Assembly (NCBI GenBank): GCA_949361645.1 | Contig: OX442417.1 | Coordinates: 9,578,815 to 9,642,814, forward strand | Reading direction: 5' to 3' | DNA length: 64,000 bases | Source of the DNA: Spongilla lacustris | Lineage: Eukaryota > Porifera > Demospongiae > Spongillida > Spongillidae | Shown here: positions 25,401 through 35,541 of the stretch, in pieces | Numbering within the stretch: the stretch's first letter is position 1 | How the letters are laid out: every line of letters begins with the position of its first letter | Position numbers and translations under genes: made by a program | Notes under the pieces: model-generated | What the model saw: only the letters and a program-made list of their open reading frames with translations | Told to the model about the DNA's origin: nothing | Database searches by the model: none

Positions 25401-25959
25401 CCACACACACATAGTTATAATCATATACACCACATCTCCTAACCCTTAGAGGTCATGGAGTGTTTGTTGCTACATGTACATCTACTAGCTCAAGGATGCA
25501 CATACATGTACAGAGTGTTTCACAGTCAAGGAAAATTGTTTATAAATTAACCACAAGCAGTTAATTAACTGGTAATTGTTGTTAAAAGTTCTAAAAGACA
25601 TGCTGGTGAAATAAACTTAATATAATCTTGAATGGTAATTAATGTTTCAAAACTCCTATTCATCTCAATAGTTAATAAATGCAGGATGGGTGGTTAGTTA
25701 AATAAAAAATTGATTTTTTTGTTTCACAATGAACTTGATTAGAAGGCATTGTTTCTTGATTTGGTGGTTTGCATTTATTAATAATTTCAGTCAAGTTGAT
25801 ATTATTAATATTGGAGCTTTTGGAAGCCTCTAAAATAGTATGCTTCTACTGATTAGGTGTCATCAAGAATTATTAATTCATTTTCGTTAATTGTAAACTC
25901 ATTGATTTTGGTTAATTAGTATTTAGTTATTTAAGCCCACGTTATTAGAGCATTTATCA
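24042..25959. other. Broken block and spacer
   Basis: 24,042-24,580 is unrecognised DNA at the truncation point. It is followed by fragments of block DNA: a copy of the array-3 flank at 24.60-24.74 kb, the 31-bp minisatellite at 24,881-24,981 (about three units), (CA)n at 25,371-25,410, and the TTAGAGGTCATGGAGTGTTT segment at 25,447. The rest is AT-rich with no exon. Confidence 0.5.
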
Positions 25960-26999
25960 ACAATTTAACTGTTCGTGCTTATTTATAAACAATTTTCCTT
26001 GATTGTGAAACACCCTGTGTATATGCTCCAGTGTTGTATGTAAAGGAAGGCTTGGAACAACTGGCTGTAAAATGTATGAGCTATGATTGTAGTATGTATA
26101 TCATTCAGAGGGGATTGTATGTACATGTACATGTACAGCTAATCTAGTGGTCAGTTACACAATGAAGAAATCCAATGACTGATCGATTGCAAAAAAGTGT
26201 AATGATGCAGGTTTCACTAACAGTGTCAAAAGTGTTTGGAATTCTACAAACTTTATTAACCTACAAGTATGTTACCATTTGGAAGACTTTGGGCTACTGT
26301 ATGGCACTTTTGCTACCGTGGTGATGTAGAATACAAATGTACATGCATACATTATACTATGACTATACGAAACCACACCTTCTTTGCACATGGATACATG
26401 TGTATAGTCATAAATATCTATAGATACTGGAATATCACACCATGCTTGTAACATGATAAGTCATGTATGACAAAAGTCTGTACATGTACATACAGAAGGG
26501 AGGGGCATTCCCAACACAACAAATGTACATATAACCTCCTATGTACAGGCAGGTGTGCATCTATTAGGAAGGTGTATATGTAGAGTGCAGAAAGGCATAA
26601 ACTTCCAAAAGAACTTCTCCTAATGACATAGAAATGGAAAAAAATATGCATAGCAACCATATATGAGTTGATCATTATTTTATAATGAGCACTGTGAAAA
26701 ATAAAGTATTTATTTTTTATCATGCTAGGCAATTGTAACTAAGTAATAACCAATTATAAACTGAATCTTAGCTCTATAAATTGTATTAAATAATTTTATT
26801 CATATCAATGCTGCGTCCCACAAGTGTTCAGTTTGTGTTCACAAAAACTCTTCGACAAAGGAGTCGCTTTTTTATATTAGGAACAAAACTTATGGGACAT
26901 AGCGCTGAGCTATTAAACTATGCACATTTGAACATTTTCTACTTGCGTGTGAGCTCCAGGAATATGCCAAACCAATCTAAGCGACAGAGTAAGTAACGC

Positions 27000-28455
27000 G
27001 AAGTGCTTGAGGCTAAACGAGCCAAGCTGAGTTCTGATGATGCTGAAACATTGGAAGATGATGCAATAAATGAGCATGTTCATAAATGGGTTTCTACCTT
27101 GCATAGAGATGACGAAAATGTCTTTTACGCTTCTCCTGCATGTAATCCTTGTTTCCAAACTCAATTTGGAGTAAGTTAAAGCATCAGAGCTCATTGGGTC
27201 CATGGTTGGTGTTAGTGAACAGTTAGAGGGTGGGAGAGCTACTTTTTATCTAATGGTAATACTTTTCCAGGCTCGCAGCAAGGAAAGTACCATAGAGCTG
27301 GGGTGCTGTGGAAGGATGAAGAGTTAAACCATAATGCCAGAGCTTATGTGACAGAAAATGCAAATCCTAAAGGAAGACCTAACATGAGTGCACTCTCTTT
27401 TTGTGCATGGGTGAACGATGACCTTCTATCAAAAAAATACCCTTTCCCCTGGATTCCCTCGACGAATAAGCATTCCAACTGCTCAGAAGTGGCTGCATGA
27501 ATTGGGATTTGAAGTACTCAATACACAAGGGAAGTCCATGTAGATAGACGGTCATGAAAGGGAAGATGTAGTGGAGTATCGGAAGGTTTTGTTGGCAGAA
27601 TGGCAGAAATTGGATTTCTGAACAAAGGCAACGCTCCCACTCCAGAAGCAGCAAAATACATCACATATTCCAGTCACACAGAGCAACAAAAGAACACTGT
27701 CATATTCCATGATGAATCTATATTCACAGTGAATAATGACCAGAAGACTCCATGGGGAACTAAAGACATGTTGGTGATTAACCCAAGAAAAAGGGATCAG
27801 GAATTGTGGTCTCAGACTTTGTAGATGAGCATAATGGATATCTTTGTTTTGTAGATTGTGATGGAAGAAAACATGAAGCACGGGTTCTGATGGAGTATGC
27901 ATGGAGCTAACAATGAAGGCTACTGGACAAATGATAAGATCTTCAACAGATGGAAAAGGCTGCTAAAATTGCTGATTTAAAGTATCCTAAGAGTGAGGGG
28001 TACAAAATCACATGGATATTTTACAATAGCAGCTGTCACAATGCATATTCTCATGATGCACTAGTTGCCATGCACATGAATGCCAAATGTGGAGGAAAGC
28101 AACCTTGCATTAGGGATACCATGTGGAAAGGAAAGGTACAGAAGCTTGTTAATAATCAAGGAATTCCTAAAGGGCTTATTCAAGTTCTGAAGGAAAGGGG
28201 GAAGTATAGGGACACAATGAAGCTGGCTGAGATGAGAGAGGAAATTACCACTCATCAGGACTTCAAAAACGAAAAGACGAGGGTTCAACACTTTCTGCAT
28301 CAACATGGCCACACATGCATACTGCTACCAAAATTTCATTGAGGGCTTAACCCTATAGAGAGATGCTGGGGGCAGGCAAAGCGGTATACAAGAGCTCACA
28401 CCAACTACACTCTTCCTTGGTTGCATCTAATTATACCGCAAGCCCCGGACTAAGT
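27000..28455 (+). pseudogene. DDE transposase, Tc1/mariner-like (DDE_3 type)
   Basis: Reading the three plus frames in pieces gives a recognisable order. A VTENANPKGRPNMSALSFC segment (27,350) is followed by IDGHEREDVVEYRK (about 27,543), the first catalytic Asp in FHDESIFTVNNDQ (about 27,708), the second block WIFYNSSCHNAYSHDAL (about 28,012), PKGLIQVLKERGKY, and finally NPIERCWGQAKRYTRAH, which holds the catalytic Glu (about 28,350). In the second block a Tyr stands where this family normally has Asp (F-D-N/Q-S-S), so even a repaired reading frame would lack a catalytic residue. Several stops and frameshifts are present. The enzyme would have cut and pasted the surrounding element at TA sites. 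Confidence 0.8.
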
Positions 28456-28572
28456 CAATCCTCAACTTATCCAAAAATACTTCAGAGAAGCTTAGAAGGT
28501 CACTGTCCTGGCAAAGAACTAGAAAAAATAACTTAAATCAACAAGTCACACAGAAGAGTTGGAACACACCAA

Positions 28573-29234
28573 CAGAGCTGTGACGAATGGGACTCACAAC
28601 TAATTCAGCTAGAAAAGAATTGCAACAAAATCCGCTAATTCAGCTAACCAAACTTGAAAACCGCTACTTTTCCGCTGGTTCCGCTACCTTCCTCCTCCAA
28701 CAGTCATTGTCAACATCCCAAAAAATTAATAAGTTAAATTTCGTGTCTTGCGAATGTAACTCAATAATAATTAGTACTCCGCACGAATCGAATCAGTGTT
28801 TCTAAATTGCTGCATGCAAGTTCAAATATGCAGCGATCGAACTTGACACAAGATTGGAGTTCGAATTGGGATTCGAGACGGGCTGCCTGAAATAGCTTGT
28901 TCGAGTTCGAATTCGTCGAATCTAATCGAATTAAATTTGACCCCTACTCAATATATCGCTAAAAATTGGAGTGTTGGACCAATTTCATGCACTTGATCAT
29001 ATAATTGGCGGGCATTTTTAAAAATACAAAAATTTCTAATCAACAATAACAAATATTGATTGGTCCCAATTTGGTCGTTGTAATTGAAGTTGAATTGGAT
29101 TTGTGAATTAGCGGAAGTAGCGATTTTCAGAGCATGCCGCTAGTGGGCAATCATTGGCAGCTATTTTCGCTAACAAAAATTTCCTGCTCACGTCCGCTAG
29201 ATTCGCTAGTAGACGCCGCCATGTCGCAGCTCTG
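28573..29234. mobile_element. hAT-type non-autonomous element, 662 bp
   Basis: The ends are CAGAGCTGTGACG and, reversed, CAGAGCTGCGACATG. A perfect 8-bp target duplication, CACACCAA, flanks it (28,565-28,572 and 29,235-29,242). Eight-base duplications and CAG-type ends are hallmarks of the hAT superfamily. Subterminal inverted matches (CGCTAATTCAGC-like and GAATTAGCGGAAGTAGCG) occur inside. There is no transposase. It is nested in the Tc1/mariner-like transposon. Confidence 0.8.
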
Positions 29235-29481
29235 CACACCAATGATTTTATTCATGTGCATTTTCTTTAATAAATACTGCTTTGAAAAAACTCTGTAACT
29301 TGATTGTACCATGACTTTACTGTATGGAATTTCATAGTTTGTTTTTTTATCATACTGCATTTAGAACTTGAAGCGTTTTCTACAGACATACATTTTCCTG
29401 CTTTTTTGAAGTTTATACCTTTCTGCACTCTAGGTAGCTCACTCTCCTTGTACAGAGAGGATAATTATTAATGTGGCCTCC

Positions 29482-29889
29482 AGTAAAACAGATCAGTACA
29501 GAGAGAGACCTTCCATTGTTGTGGCTATGACAGGGACAGAGACCTGTCCAGTGAGCATGATGGAAAGGTATTTCACAATAGGTGGCTTATCTCATACATC
29601 ACAGGGGAGGGTGTTTATGGGAATATCTAAGACCAAGATAGACCAGAAACTGCTAAAAGATGGGGGAGCTGAGCTATTCTAGAGCACGTGAGATTTTGGG
29701 ACCCATCACAGTTTGGGATGCACAGACTTAGGGCAGGTGGTGCCACAGCTGCTGCCAATGCAGGTGTACATAAGTACCTGACTGGTTGTTTAAGGGGCAT
29801 GGCCGCTGGAGGTTAGAGACAGCTAAGGATGTATATGTTAAGGATTTGGTTGAAAAGCATCTGGAGGTGTCCAAACACCTGGCCTGTAA
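29482..29889 (+). pseudogene. Tyrosine recombinase C-terminal fragment, copy 2
   Basis: This is the same remnant as at 19.2 kb. It contains RYFTIGGLSHTSQGRVF, then GISKTKIDQKLLKDG, the HSLRAGG-type segment with a one-base change (ACAGACTTAGGGCAGG), and KGHGRWRLETAKD with the HGRW box. The final Gly-Leu-stop is disrupted by a single-base loss (HLACK). At position 29,837 a TTG replaces the GCA seen in the other copies. It is clearly inactive. Confidence 0.7.
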
Positions 29890-30477
29890 GTACTCATGGC
29901 TTTCTATGTGACTCCATGTTGGGAGCCCACATGGCTTTTCCCATAACATGTGCCTGTAAAATATTGACTGAGCCCCCTGCTCAGCTTTGTGTCTTGTGTT
30001 GTTTGTGGTACTGTGATATGTGATGCCATGGATACATGTATGTGATTATGGTAGCAGTTAGGGTACATGTGTAAGTCTGACTGTAGTGAGTGTGTTATGC
30101 TTGGTGTTGGTCCATGTACATGTGTACAGTCTATCATGTGCATATTATTCAGTTGGTGTGCACAGGCCAGGCTGCAATAATGGTCATCTACTATTCTCAG
30201 GGATCCTGTGTTAAAGCAACTCTGTGTGTGCATGTGTGTACATGTGTGTAGTGAGGTCAGTTGTAATAATGCCGGTGTGCAAACCAACATAGCAGTGTAC
30301 CTACATGTGTACAAGGTAACAGCCCCTCTCCTTTGTACCATGACCACGCCCTCCCACCAGCCCACCATGTACCCCACCTCCATGCTTATAACTGGTGGTG
30401 CAGAAGGCACAGATGGTGCAGAATTAACACCCATATATCCCACAATTACCAAAAAGAACACTAACAATGATACTTAC

Positions 30478-30561
30478 CCCAGGGCTTGGAGATTGGACAT
30501 ATGAGGGGCTGCTTTGGAAAACGATGCAATGCCTGAATCTCCAATATTATTATCACTAAAG
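30478..30561 (-). CDS. LRR-encoding exon (84 bp, phase 2), NLR-type
   Basis: Minus-strand exon with a TTCCTACAG acceptor and GTAAGTATC donor. Phase-2 translation gives FSDNNIGDSGIASFSK then AAPHMSNLQAL plus a split codon starting GG. Codons 4-25 are base-for-base identical to the exons at 20.2 and 35.0 kb. Only exposed beta-strand positions (codon 2, codon 3, codon 26 and the split codon) change. The 28-residue length and symmetric phase match the other LRR exons of the locus. It sits about 4.4 kb (minus sense) after the 34.97-kb exon, so it could be spliced onto the same receptor. Confidence 0.8.
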
Positions 30562-30802
30562 CTGTAGGAAGAAACAAAACATGCAACAGATGTCAGCTAC
30601 AGATGATAATTCTATTGTAATGGTTAGAATACATGTGTACAGACCATACCAAAGACCACACCTTCTATGCACATGGATATACTAAACAACATCTACACAT
30701 ACAAGCATATCACATCATGCTTGTAACAGGATAGGTCATGTATGGCAAAGGTCTGTTGATGGTATTCCAAACACAATCTATATACATAAACCCCTCCCCT
30801 TC

Positions 30803-31018
30803 ACATGCAAGACAACTATTGCCCCTCCCCCTCACACCCAGGACAACTATTGCCCCTCCCCCTCACACCCGGGACAACTATTGCCCCTCCCCCTCACACC
30901 CGGGACAACTATCGCCCCTCCCCCTAACACCCAGGACAACTATTGCCCCTCCCCCTCACACCCAGGACAACTATTGCCCCACCCCCTCACACCCAGGACC
31001 ACTATTGCCCCTCCCACT
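30803..31018. repeat. 31-bp minisatellite, copy 2
   Basis: About seven units of the same CCTCCCCCTCACACCCAGGA + CAACTATTGCC repeat as at 20.55 kb, one unit longer. Confidence 0.9.
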
Positions 31019-31125
31019 CTCAGGAGATATTGTACCAACCAACCCCAGCCCTTCTGCAGGCACAGGAAGAACAGATGTTTTTACCCCCGTAACTTTAATG
31101 AAAAACAGAACCTGGGAATGAGGCT

Positions 31126-31273
31126 GCACACACACACACATACACACACATACACACACACACACATACACACACACACATACACACACACATACACACA
31201 CACACATACACACACACACATACACACACACATCACACAACACACACACTCACATACACACACACACACACAT
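31126..31273. repeat. (CA)n microsatellite
   Basis: CA tract with a regular TACACACACA sub-pattern, at the conserved block position after CTTTAATGAAAAACAGAACC. Confidence 0.95.
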
Positions 31274-31492
31274 AGTTATAATCATATACACCACATCTCC
31301 TAACCCTTAGAGGTCATGGAGTGTTTGCTGCTACATGTACATCTACTAGCTCAAGGATGCACATACATGTACATTGATTTTGGCTAATTAGTATTTAGTT
31401 ACATCAGCCACCAGCACTATATCCACGGCTGTTTCGAGATGGACATTAGGTTGTTAATTAGAAAACATATGTACATGTATATTACAGTACAG

Positions 31493-33309
31493 TTCTTATC
31501 CGTGTCCCATAGGAGCTCATTAAAATGTGGTTAATGTTCTAATCCCTATTTTGTGAAGATGCGTTTACCATAACATACCAGTATATTTTTTAGCTGTTCT
31601 ATATTCAGTTGGGCACTACAAAACGTCAATGCGCACTATTGAGGGATGTTTTTTTATTAGCCCACTAAAGTCGCACATCTCACGGTTTCTTTGTTTTTGT
31701 TTTGGCATTCCTGAAGCACTCGAACGGCAAGCCGTTTTCCTCGAGAAAATGCCTGAGAAAAGGGTGTAAAATGCACCTTATTGTAAAGATAGAGCATTGC
31801 CTGTTTTAAACATGCCTAGCTTATGTGCAGACTTATTTTCTGAAGCGAGAACAAAACCCTTTACCCTGGACTAGCGAATCATGAATAAAGCGGTATCACG
31901 TGCGCTCATGCTGCAATAGAAGCGAATGGAAATTTCTTCATGTCAAGTGCAATACAGTGAGTATGGTATACTGGGCCTTTTATGCAGACAAAAAAATAGT
32001 CTCGAGGCAATCTAGAGACAATCTACAGCTGTGCTAGTGGAACTACTGCTTCCCGCTAATTTCTACAAACGAAGGCTTGAAAAGGAGGTTGGGAGGATAA
32101 AAGTGTTAATGGGAGGAGGAAGGTGCTAATCCTTTCATCCCAGGGCACTATAATATACAGTTCAGCATAGTAAGCCCCACCCCTCTAGCGATAATGGTTC
32201 CCCTTGCTACCACGCCCACCTCAGTTTTCACCCTCTTCATGTTGGGGAGTCAGGCATACCTGCTAATGTGTTTGGCGAGCTCTACAGGTTTATTTCCTTT
32301 TTCCTGCAATGAGACATGGCTATAGCCTATCTACACAATACAAGTGAGTGGAGCAAGTCATGTGACTAGAGCTCGTGATGGTGTATTGTTGAGAGTGTAT
32401 ATCCCACAAGCCACATGTCCTTGTGTTTTGGCCTACATCCACACCCTCTTGTTCCCTCTCCCCTTGCCTTCCTCACTCTCCCTTCCCTTCTTTCCTTCCT
32501 CCCTCTCCTTCCCTCTAGCTCCTCCTCCCTTCCTCTCTCTCAGCCTCCCTCCCCATCCCTCCCTTCTGCCCTCCCTTCCTCCCTCCATTCCTCCCCTCCC
32601 TTCCTCCCTCCTCCTCCCTCCCTCCTCCTCCCTCTCTCCTTCCCTCTCCCCTCCCTCCATCCCTTGTTCACTTATTTTCTTGCTCAATTTGATTATTTCG
32701 TTTGCGTAAGTCTATGTGTTGTGTTTATTTTACTCGTACATGGTCTTTAAGCTGTAGAGGTTTCTGCATGCCTCATGGGGACTCTGTGTTACATGTGTGG
32801 GATGTGTAGAGGCATGGTTGTACATGTGTTGTTTTCATGGTAATGATGCTGTCATATACAATGTAGTGGTATCAAAGGTCAAACTATGTGACCACTCTCC
32901 ATGTAGCACACTACTGACACAACTCAGCACACCTCATCACATTTTCCATCAGCCAGGTGGTGAACCAACCTATATGAACATGGTCCCCTCTAGATACTAA
33001 CAGCCTGACTATCATGTGAGCAGCTTCATTGTCATGGCTACAACTTGTAATGACTCTTCTCTTGTACAGATTGGCTCCACCCACTTGCACCTCTACCCCT
33101 GCCACTAAGCTGCACTCAGTATACCATTTGTTCTTTGCCTCAGAAACAATTCATCCCATGCAGGCACTGTCTACGTACTTCAGTTTACTGCCACAGGGCC
33201 GGATACAATTAAAGCTCCAATGTTGTTGTCCAGCTGTTTACTTGAGAGATCACAGTAATCCATCACCCCTATTTGAAGTGTGCATAATCAACCATCTACA
33301 TACAATGAT
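31493..33309. repeat. Segmental duplication A, copy 2 (empty-site copy)
   Basis: Pairs with 13,144-17,791. At 31,953-31,954 the single TA is the uninterrupted version of the site occupied by the palindromic element in copy 1. A CT-rich tract lies at 32,445-32,668. Differences are scattered single bases and short indels. No gene was recognised. Confidence 0.85.
32445..32668. repeat. Polypyrimidine (CT-rich) tract, copy 2
   Basis: Nearly pure C/T for about 220 bp, homologous to 16,945-17,157 but with altered repeat counts. Confidence 0.9.
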
Positions 33310-34112
33310 GAAAGCAAAAATTACTGTTCGTGCTAAATTTATAAACAATTTTCCTTGATTGTGAAACACCCTGTGTATATGCTCCAGTGTACAGTATGTT
33401 GTATGTAAAGGAAGGCTTGGTACAACTGGCTGTAAAATGTATGAGCTATGATTGTAGTATGTATATCATTCAGAAGGGATTGTACATACATGTACATGTA
33501 CAGCTAATCTAGTGGTCAGTTACACAATGAAGAAATCCAATGACTGATCGATTGCAAAAAAGTGTAATGTTGCAGGTTTCAAAAAGTTTTCCTAACAGTG
33601 TCAAAAGTTAATAACCGCAATTCTACAAACTTTATTAACCTACAAGTATGTTACCATTTGGAAGACTTGGGGCTACTGTAGTATGGCACTTTTTGTTACC
33701 ATGGTGATGTAGGTGGAGTTAACAGCACTACACATCAGTGACATTCTGACAAGCCTACAACCTACACGTGCACTTAATAATTGGGACAGATGTCAGCTAC
33801 AGATGATAATGGTTAGAATACAAATGTACATGCATACATTATACTATGACTATACCAAACCACACCTTCTTTGCACATGGATACATGTGTATAGTCATAA
33901 ATATCTACAGGTACTGGAATATCACACCACGCTTGTAACATGATAAGTCATGTATGACAAAGGTCTGTACATGTACATACAGAAGGGAGGGGCATTCCCA
34001 ACACAACATATGTACATATGGCCTCCTATGTACAGGCAGGTGTGCATCTATTAGGAAGGTGTACATGTAGGTAGGTCACTCTTTTTACAGAGAGGATGAC
34101 TATTAATGTGGT

Positions 34113-34383
34113 CTCCAGTAAAACAGATCAGTACAGGGAGGGGGACCTTCCATTGTTGTGGCTAGGACAGGGACAGAGACCTGTCCAGTGAGCATGTTGG
34201 AAAGGTATTTCACAATGGGTGGCTTATCTCATACATCACAGGGGAGGGTGTTTAGGGTGTACACAAGTACCTTACTGGTTGTTTAAGTGGCATGGCCGCT
34301 GGAGGTTAGAGACAGCTAAGGATGCATATGTTAAGGATTCAGTTGAAAAGCATCTGGAGGTGTCCAAACACCTGGGTCTGTAA
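34113..34383 (+). pseudogene. Tyrosine recombinase fragment, copy 3 (internally deleted)
   Basis: Same remnant as at 19.2 and 29.5 kb but lacking about 145 bp: the sequence jumps from GGGAGGGTGTTTAGG to TGTACACAAGTACC, removing the segment with the HSLR box. The later part, with HGRWRLETAKDAYVKD and the terminal VSKHLGL-stop (34,381-34,383), is kept. Confidence 0.65.
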
Positions 34384-34969
34384 GTACTCATGGCTTTCTA
34401 TGTGACTCCATGTTGGGAGTCCACATGGCTTTTCCCATAACATGTGCCTGTAAAATATTGATTGAGCCCCCTGTTCAGCCCTGTGTGTTGTGTTGTTTGT
34501 GGTACTGTGATATGTGATGCCATGGATACATGTATGTGATTATGGTAGCAGTTAGGGTACATGTATAAGTCTGATTGTAGTGTGTGTTATGCTTGGTGTT
34601 GGTCCATGTACATGTGTACAGTGTATGGTGTGCATATTATTCAGTTGGTGTGCACAGGCCAGGCTACACCAATGGTCATCTACTATTCTCAGGGATCCTG
34701 TGTTAAAACAACTCTGTGTGTGCATGTGTGTACATGTGGGTAGTGAGGTCAGTTGTAATGATGCTGGCGTGCAAATCAACCTAGCAGCCTACCTACATGT
34801 GTATAAGGTAACAGCCCCTCTCCTTTGTACCATGACCACACCCTCCCACCAGCCCACCATGTACCCCACCTCCATGCTTATAACTGGTGGTACAGAAGGC
34901 ACAGATGGTGCAGAATTAACACACATATATCCCACAATTACCAAAAAGAACACTAACAGTGATACTTAC

Positions 34970-35053
34970 CTCAGGGTTTGGAGATTGGACATATGAGGGG
35001 CTGCTTTGGAAAACGATGCAATGCCTGAATCTCCAATATTATTATAACTAAAG
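34970..35053 (-). CDS. LRR-encoding exon (84 bp, phase 2) of the NLR gene
   Basis: Minus-strand exon between a TCCCTACAG acceptor and GTAAGTATC donor. It encodes FSYNNIGDSGIASFSK then AAPHMSNLQTL plus a split AG, a 28-residue ribonuclease-inhibitor-type LRR. The previous LRR exon (35,452-35,541) ends in phase 2 with AA, so joining completes an Asn codon and the frame continues. It is the closest member of the amplified LRR exon family to the NACHT exon and very probably part of the same transcript. In such receptors the LRRs form the curved ligand-sensing or autoinhibitory domain. Confidence 0.82.
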
Positions 35054-35451
35054 CTGTAGGGAGAAGCAAAACAATGCAGCAGATGTCAGCTACAGAAGAT
35101 AATTCTATTGTAATGGTTAGAATACATGTGTACAGTCCATACCAAAGACCACACCTTCTATGTACATGGATATACCAAACAACATCTACACATACAAGTG
35201 TATCACATCATGCTTGTAACAGGTAAGGTCATGTATGGCAAAAGTCTGTTGATGGTATTCCAAACACAACCACCCCCACCCTGATACAACATTGAATACT
35301 AGGAGCAGTTGTAGCATAATGCCGGGTAATCACAATCCCTAGGAAAACCCACCAAACACATCAGGGACATAAAGGAACTTGAACTGTGTGTGTTGTGTAG
35401 TGTACCCCACCTCCATGCTTATAACCAGCTGGCAATACACATGGTACCTAC

Positions 35452-35541
35452 TTTAGAGTCTTCAAGTGTCCACATTCCTTCAGGATGTCCTCAATGAGAG
35501 ACCAATCCTCACAACCTCTCTCCTTGAAGCATCCAGACAAA
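35452..35541 (-). CDS. LRR-encoding exon (90 bp, phase 2) of the NLR gene
   Basis: A minus-strand segment bounded by a CAATATACAG acceptor and a GTAGGT donor. In phase 2 it reads LSGCFKERGCEDWSLIED then ILKECGHLKTLK, an LRR with the LxLSGCxxxxxxxxxLxxxLxxxxxLxxL spacing and a two-residue longer loop than its neighbours. Its single leading T completes a Phe codon with the TT left by the 38-kb LRR exon, giving LEKLF-LSGC, which fits the LRR consensus. Unlike the 84-bp family downstream it has no close copy in this window, so it may be an ancestral part of the receptor body. Confidence 0.75.

Larger units (their letters stand above)
26583..29430 (+). mobile_element. Decayed Tc1/mariner-like DNA transposon
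   Basis: The left end is GAGTGCAGAAAGG followed by ATAAACTTC; the right end is its inverted copy. TA lies on both sides (26,581-26,582 and 29,431-29,432). The orthologous position in copies 1 and 3 (about 19,183 and 34,072) has one TA and no insert. The inside codes in broken pieces for a DDE transposase (27.0-28.45 kb) and hosts a nested hAT-type element (28,573-29,234). The TA target supports the IS630/Tc1/mariner superfamily. Element length without the nested insert is about 2.2 kb. Confidence 0.85.
25960..31372. repeat. LRR block, copy 2 (interrupted by a transposon)
   Basis: Homologous to copies 1 and 3 in two parts, 25,960-26,582 and 29,431-31,372. They are separated by the TA-flanked transposon 26,583-29,430. 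It carries a tyrosine recombinase remnant, an LRR exon, a 31-bp minisatellite (30,803-31,018) and a (CA)n tract (31,126-31,273). Confidence 0.85.
33310..35272. repeat. LRR block, copy 3 (proximal to the receptor body)
   Basis: About 2 kb homologous to copies 1 and 2, directly continuous with duplication A copy 2. It ends near 35,272, where the 31-bp minisatellite and (CA)n parts are missing. It carries a tyrosine recombinase remnant with an internal deletion and the LRR exon at 34,970-35,053. Confidence 0.85.

Noticed and set aside
19833..30504. Conserved frames of about 100-190 codons beside the LRR exons (for example 19,833-20,219 and 29,904-30,467, minus)
   Set aside because: Their similarity comes from block duplication of intron-like DNA. 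Copies differ by in-frame and out-of-frame changes alike, and they include the minus complement of the recombinase spacer.
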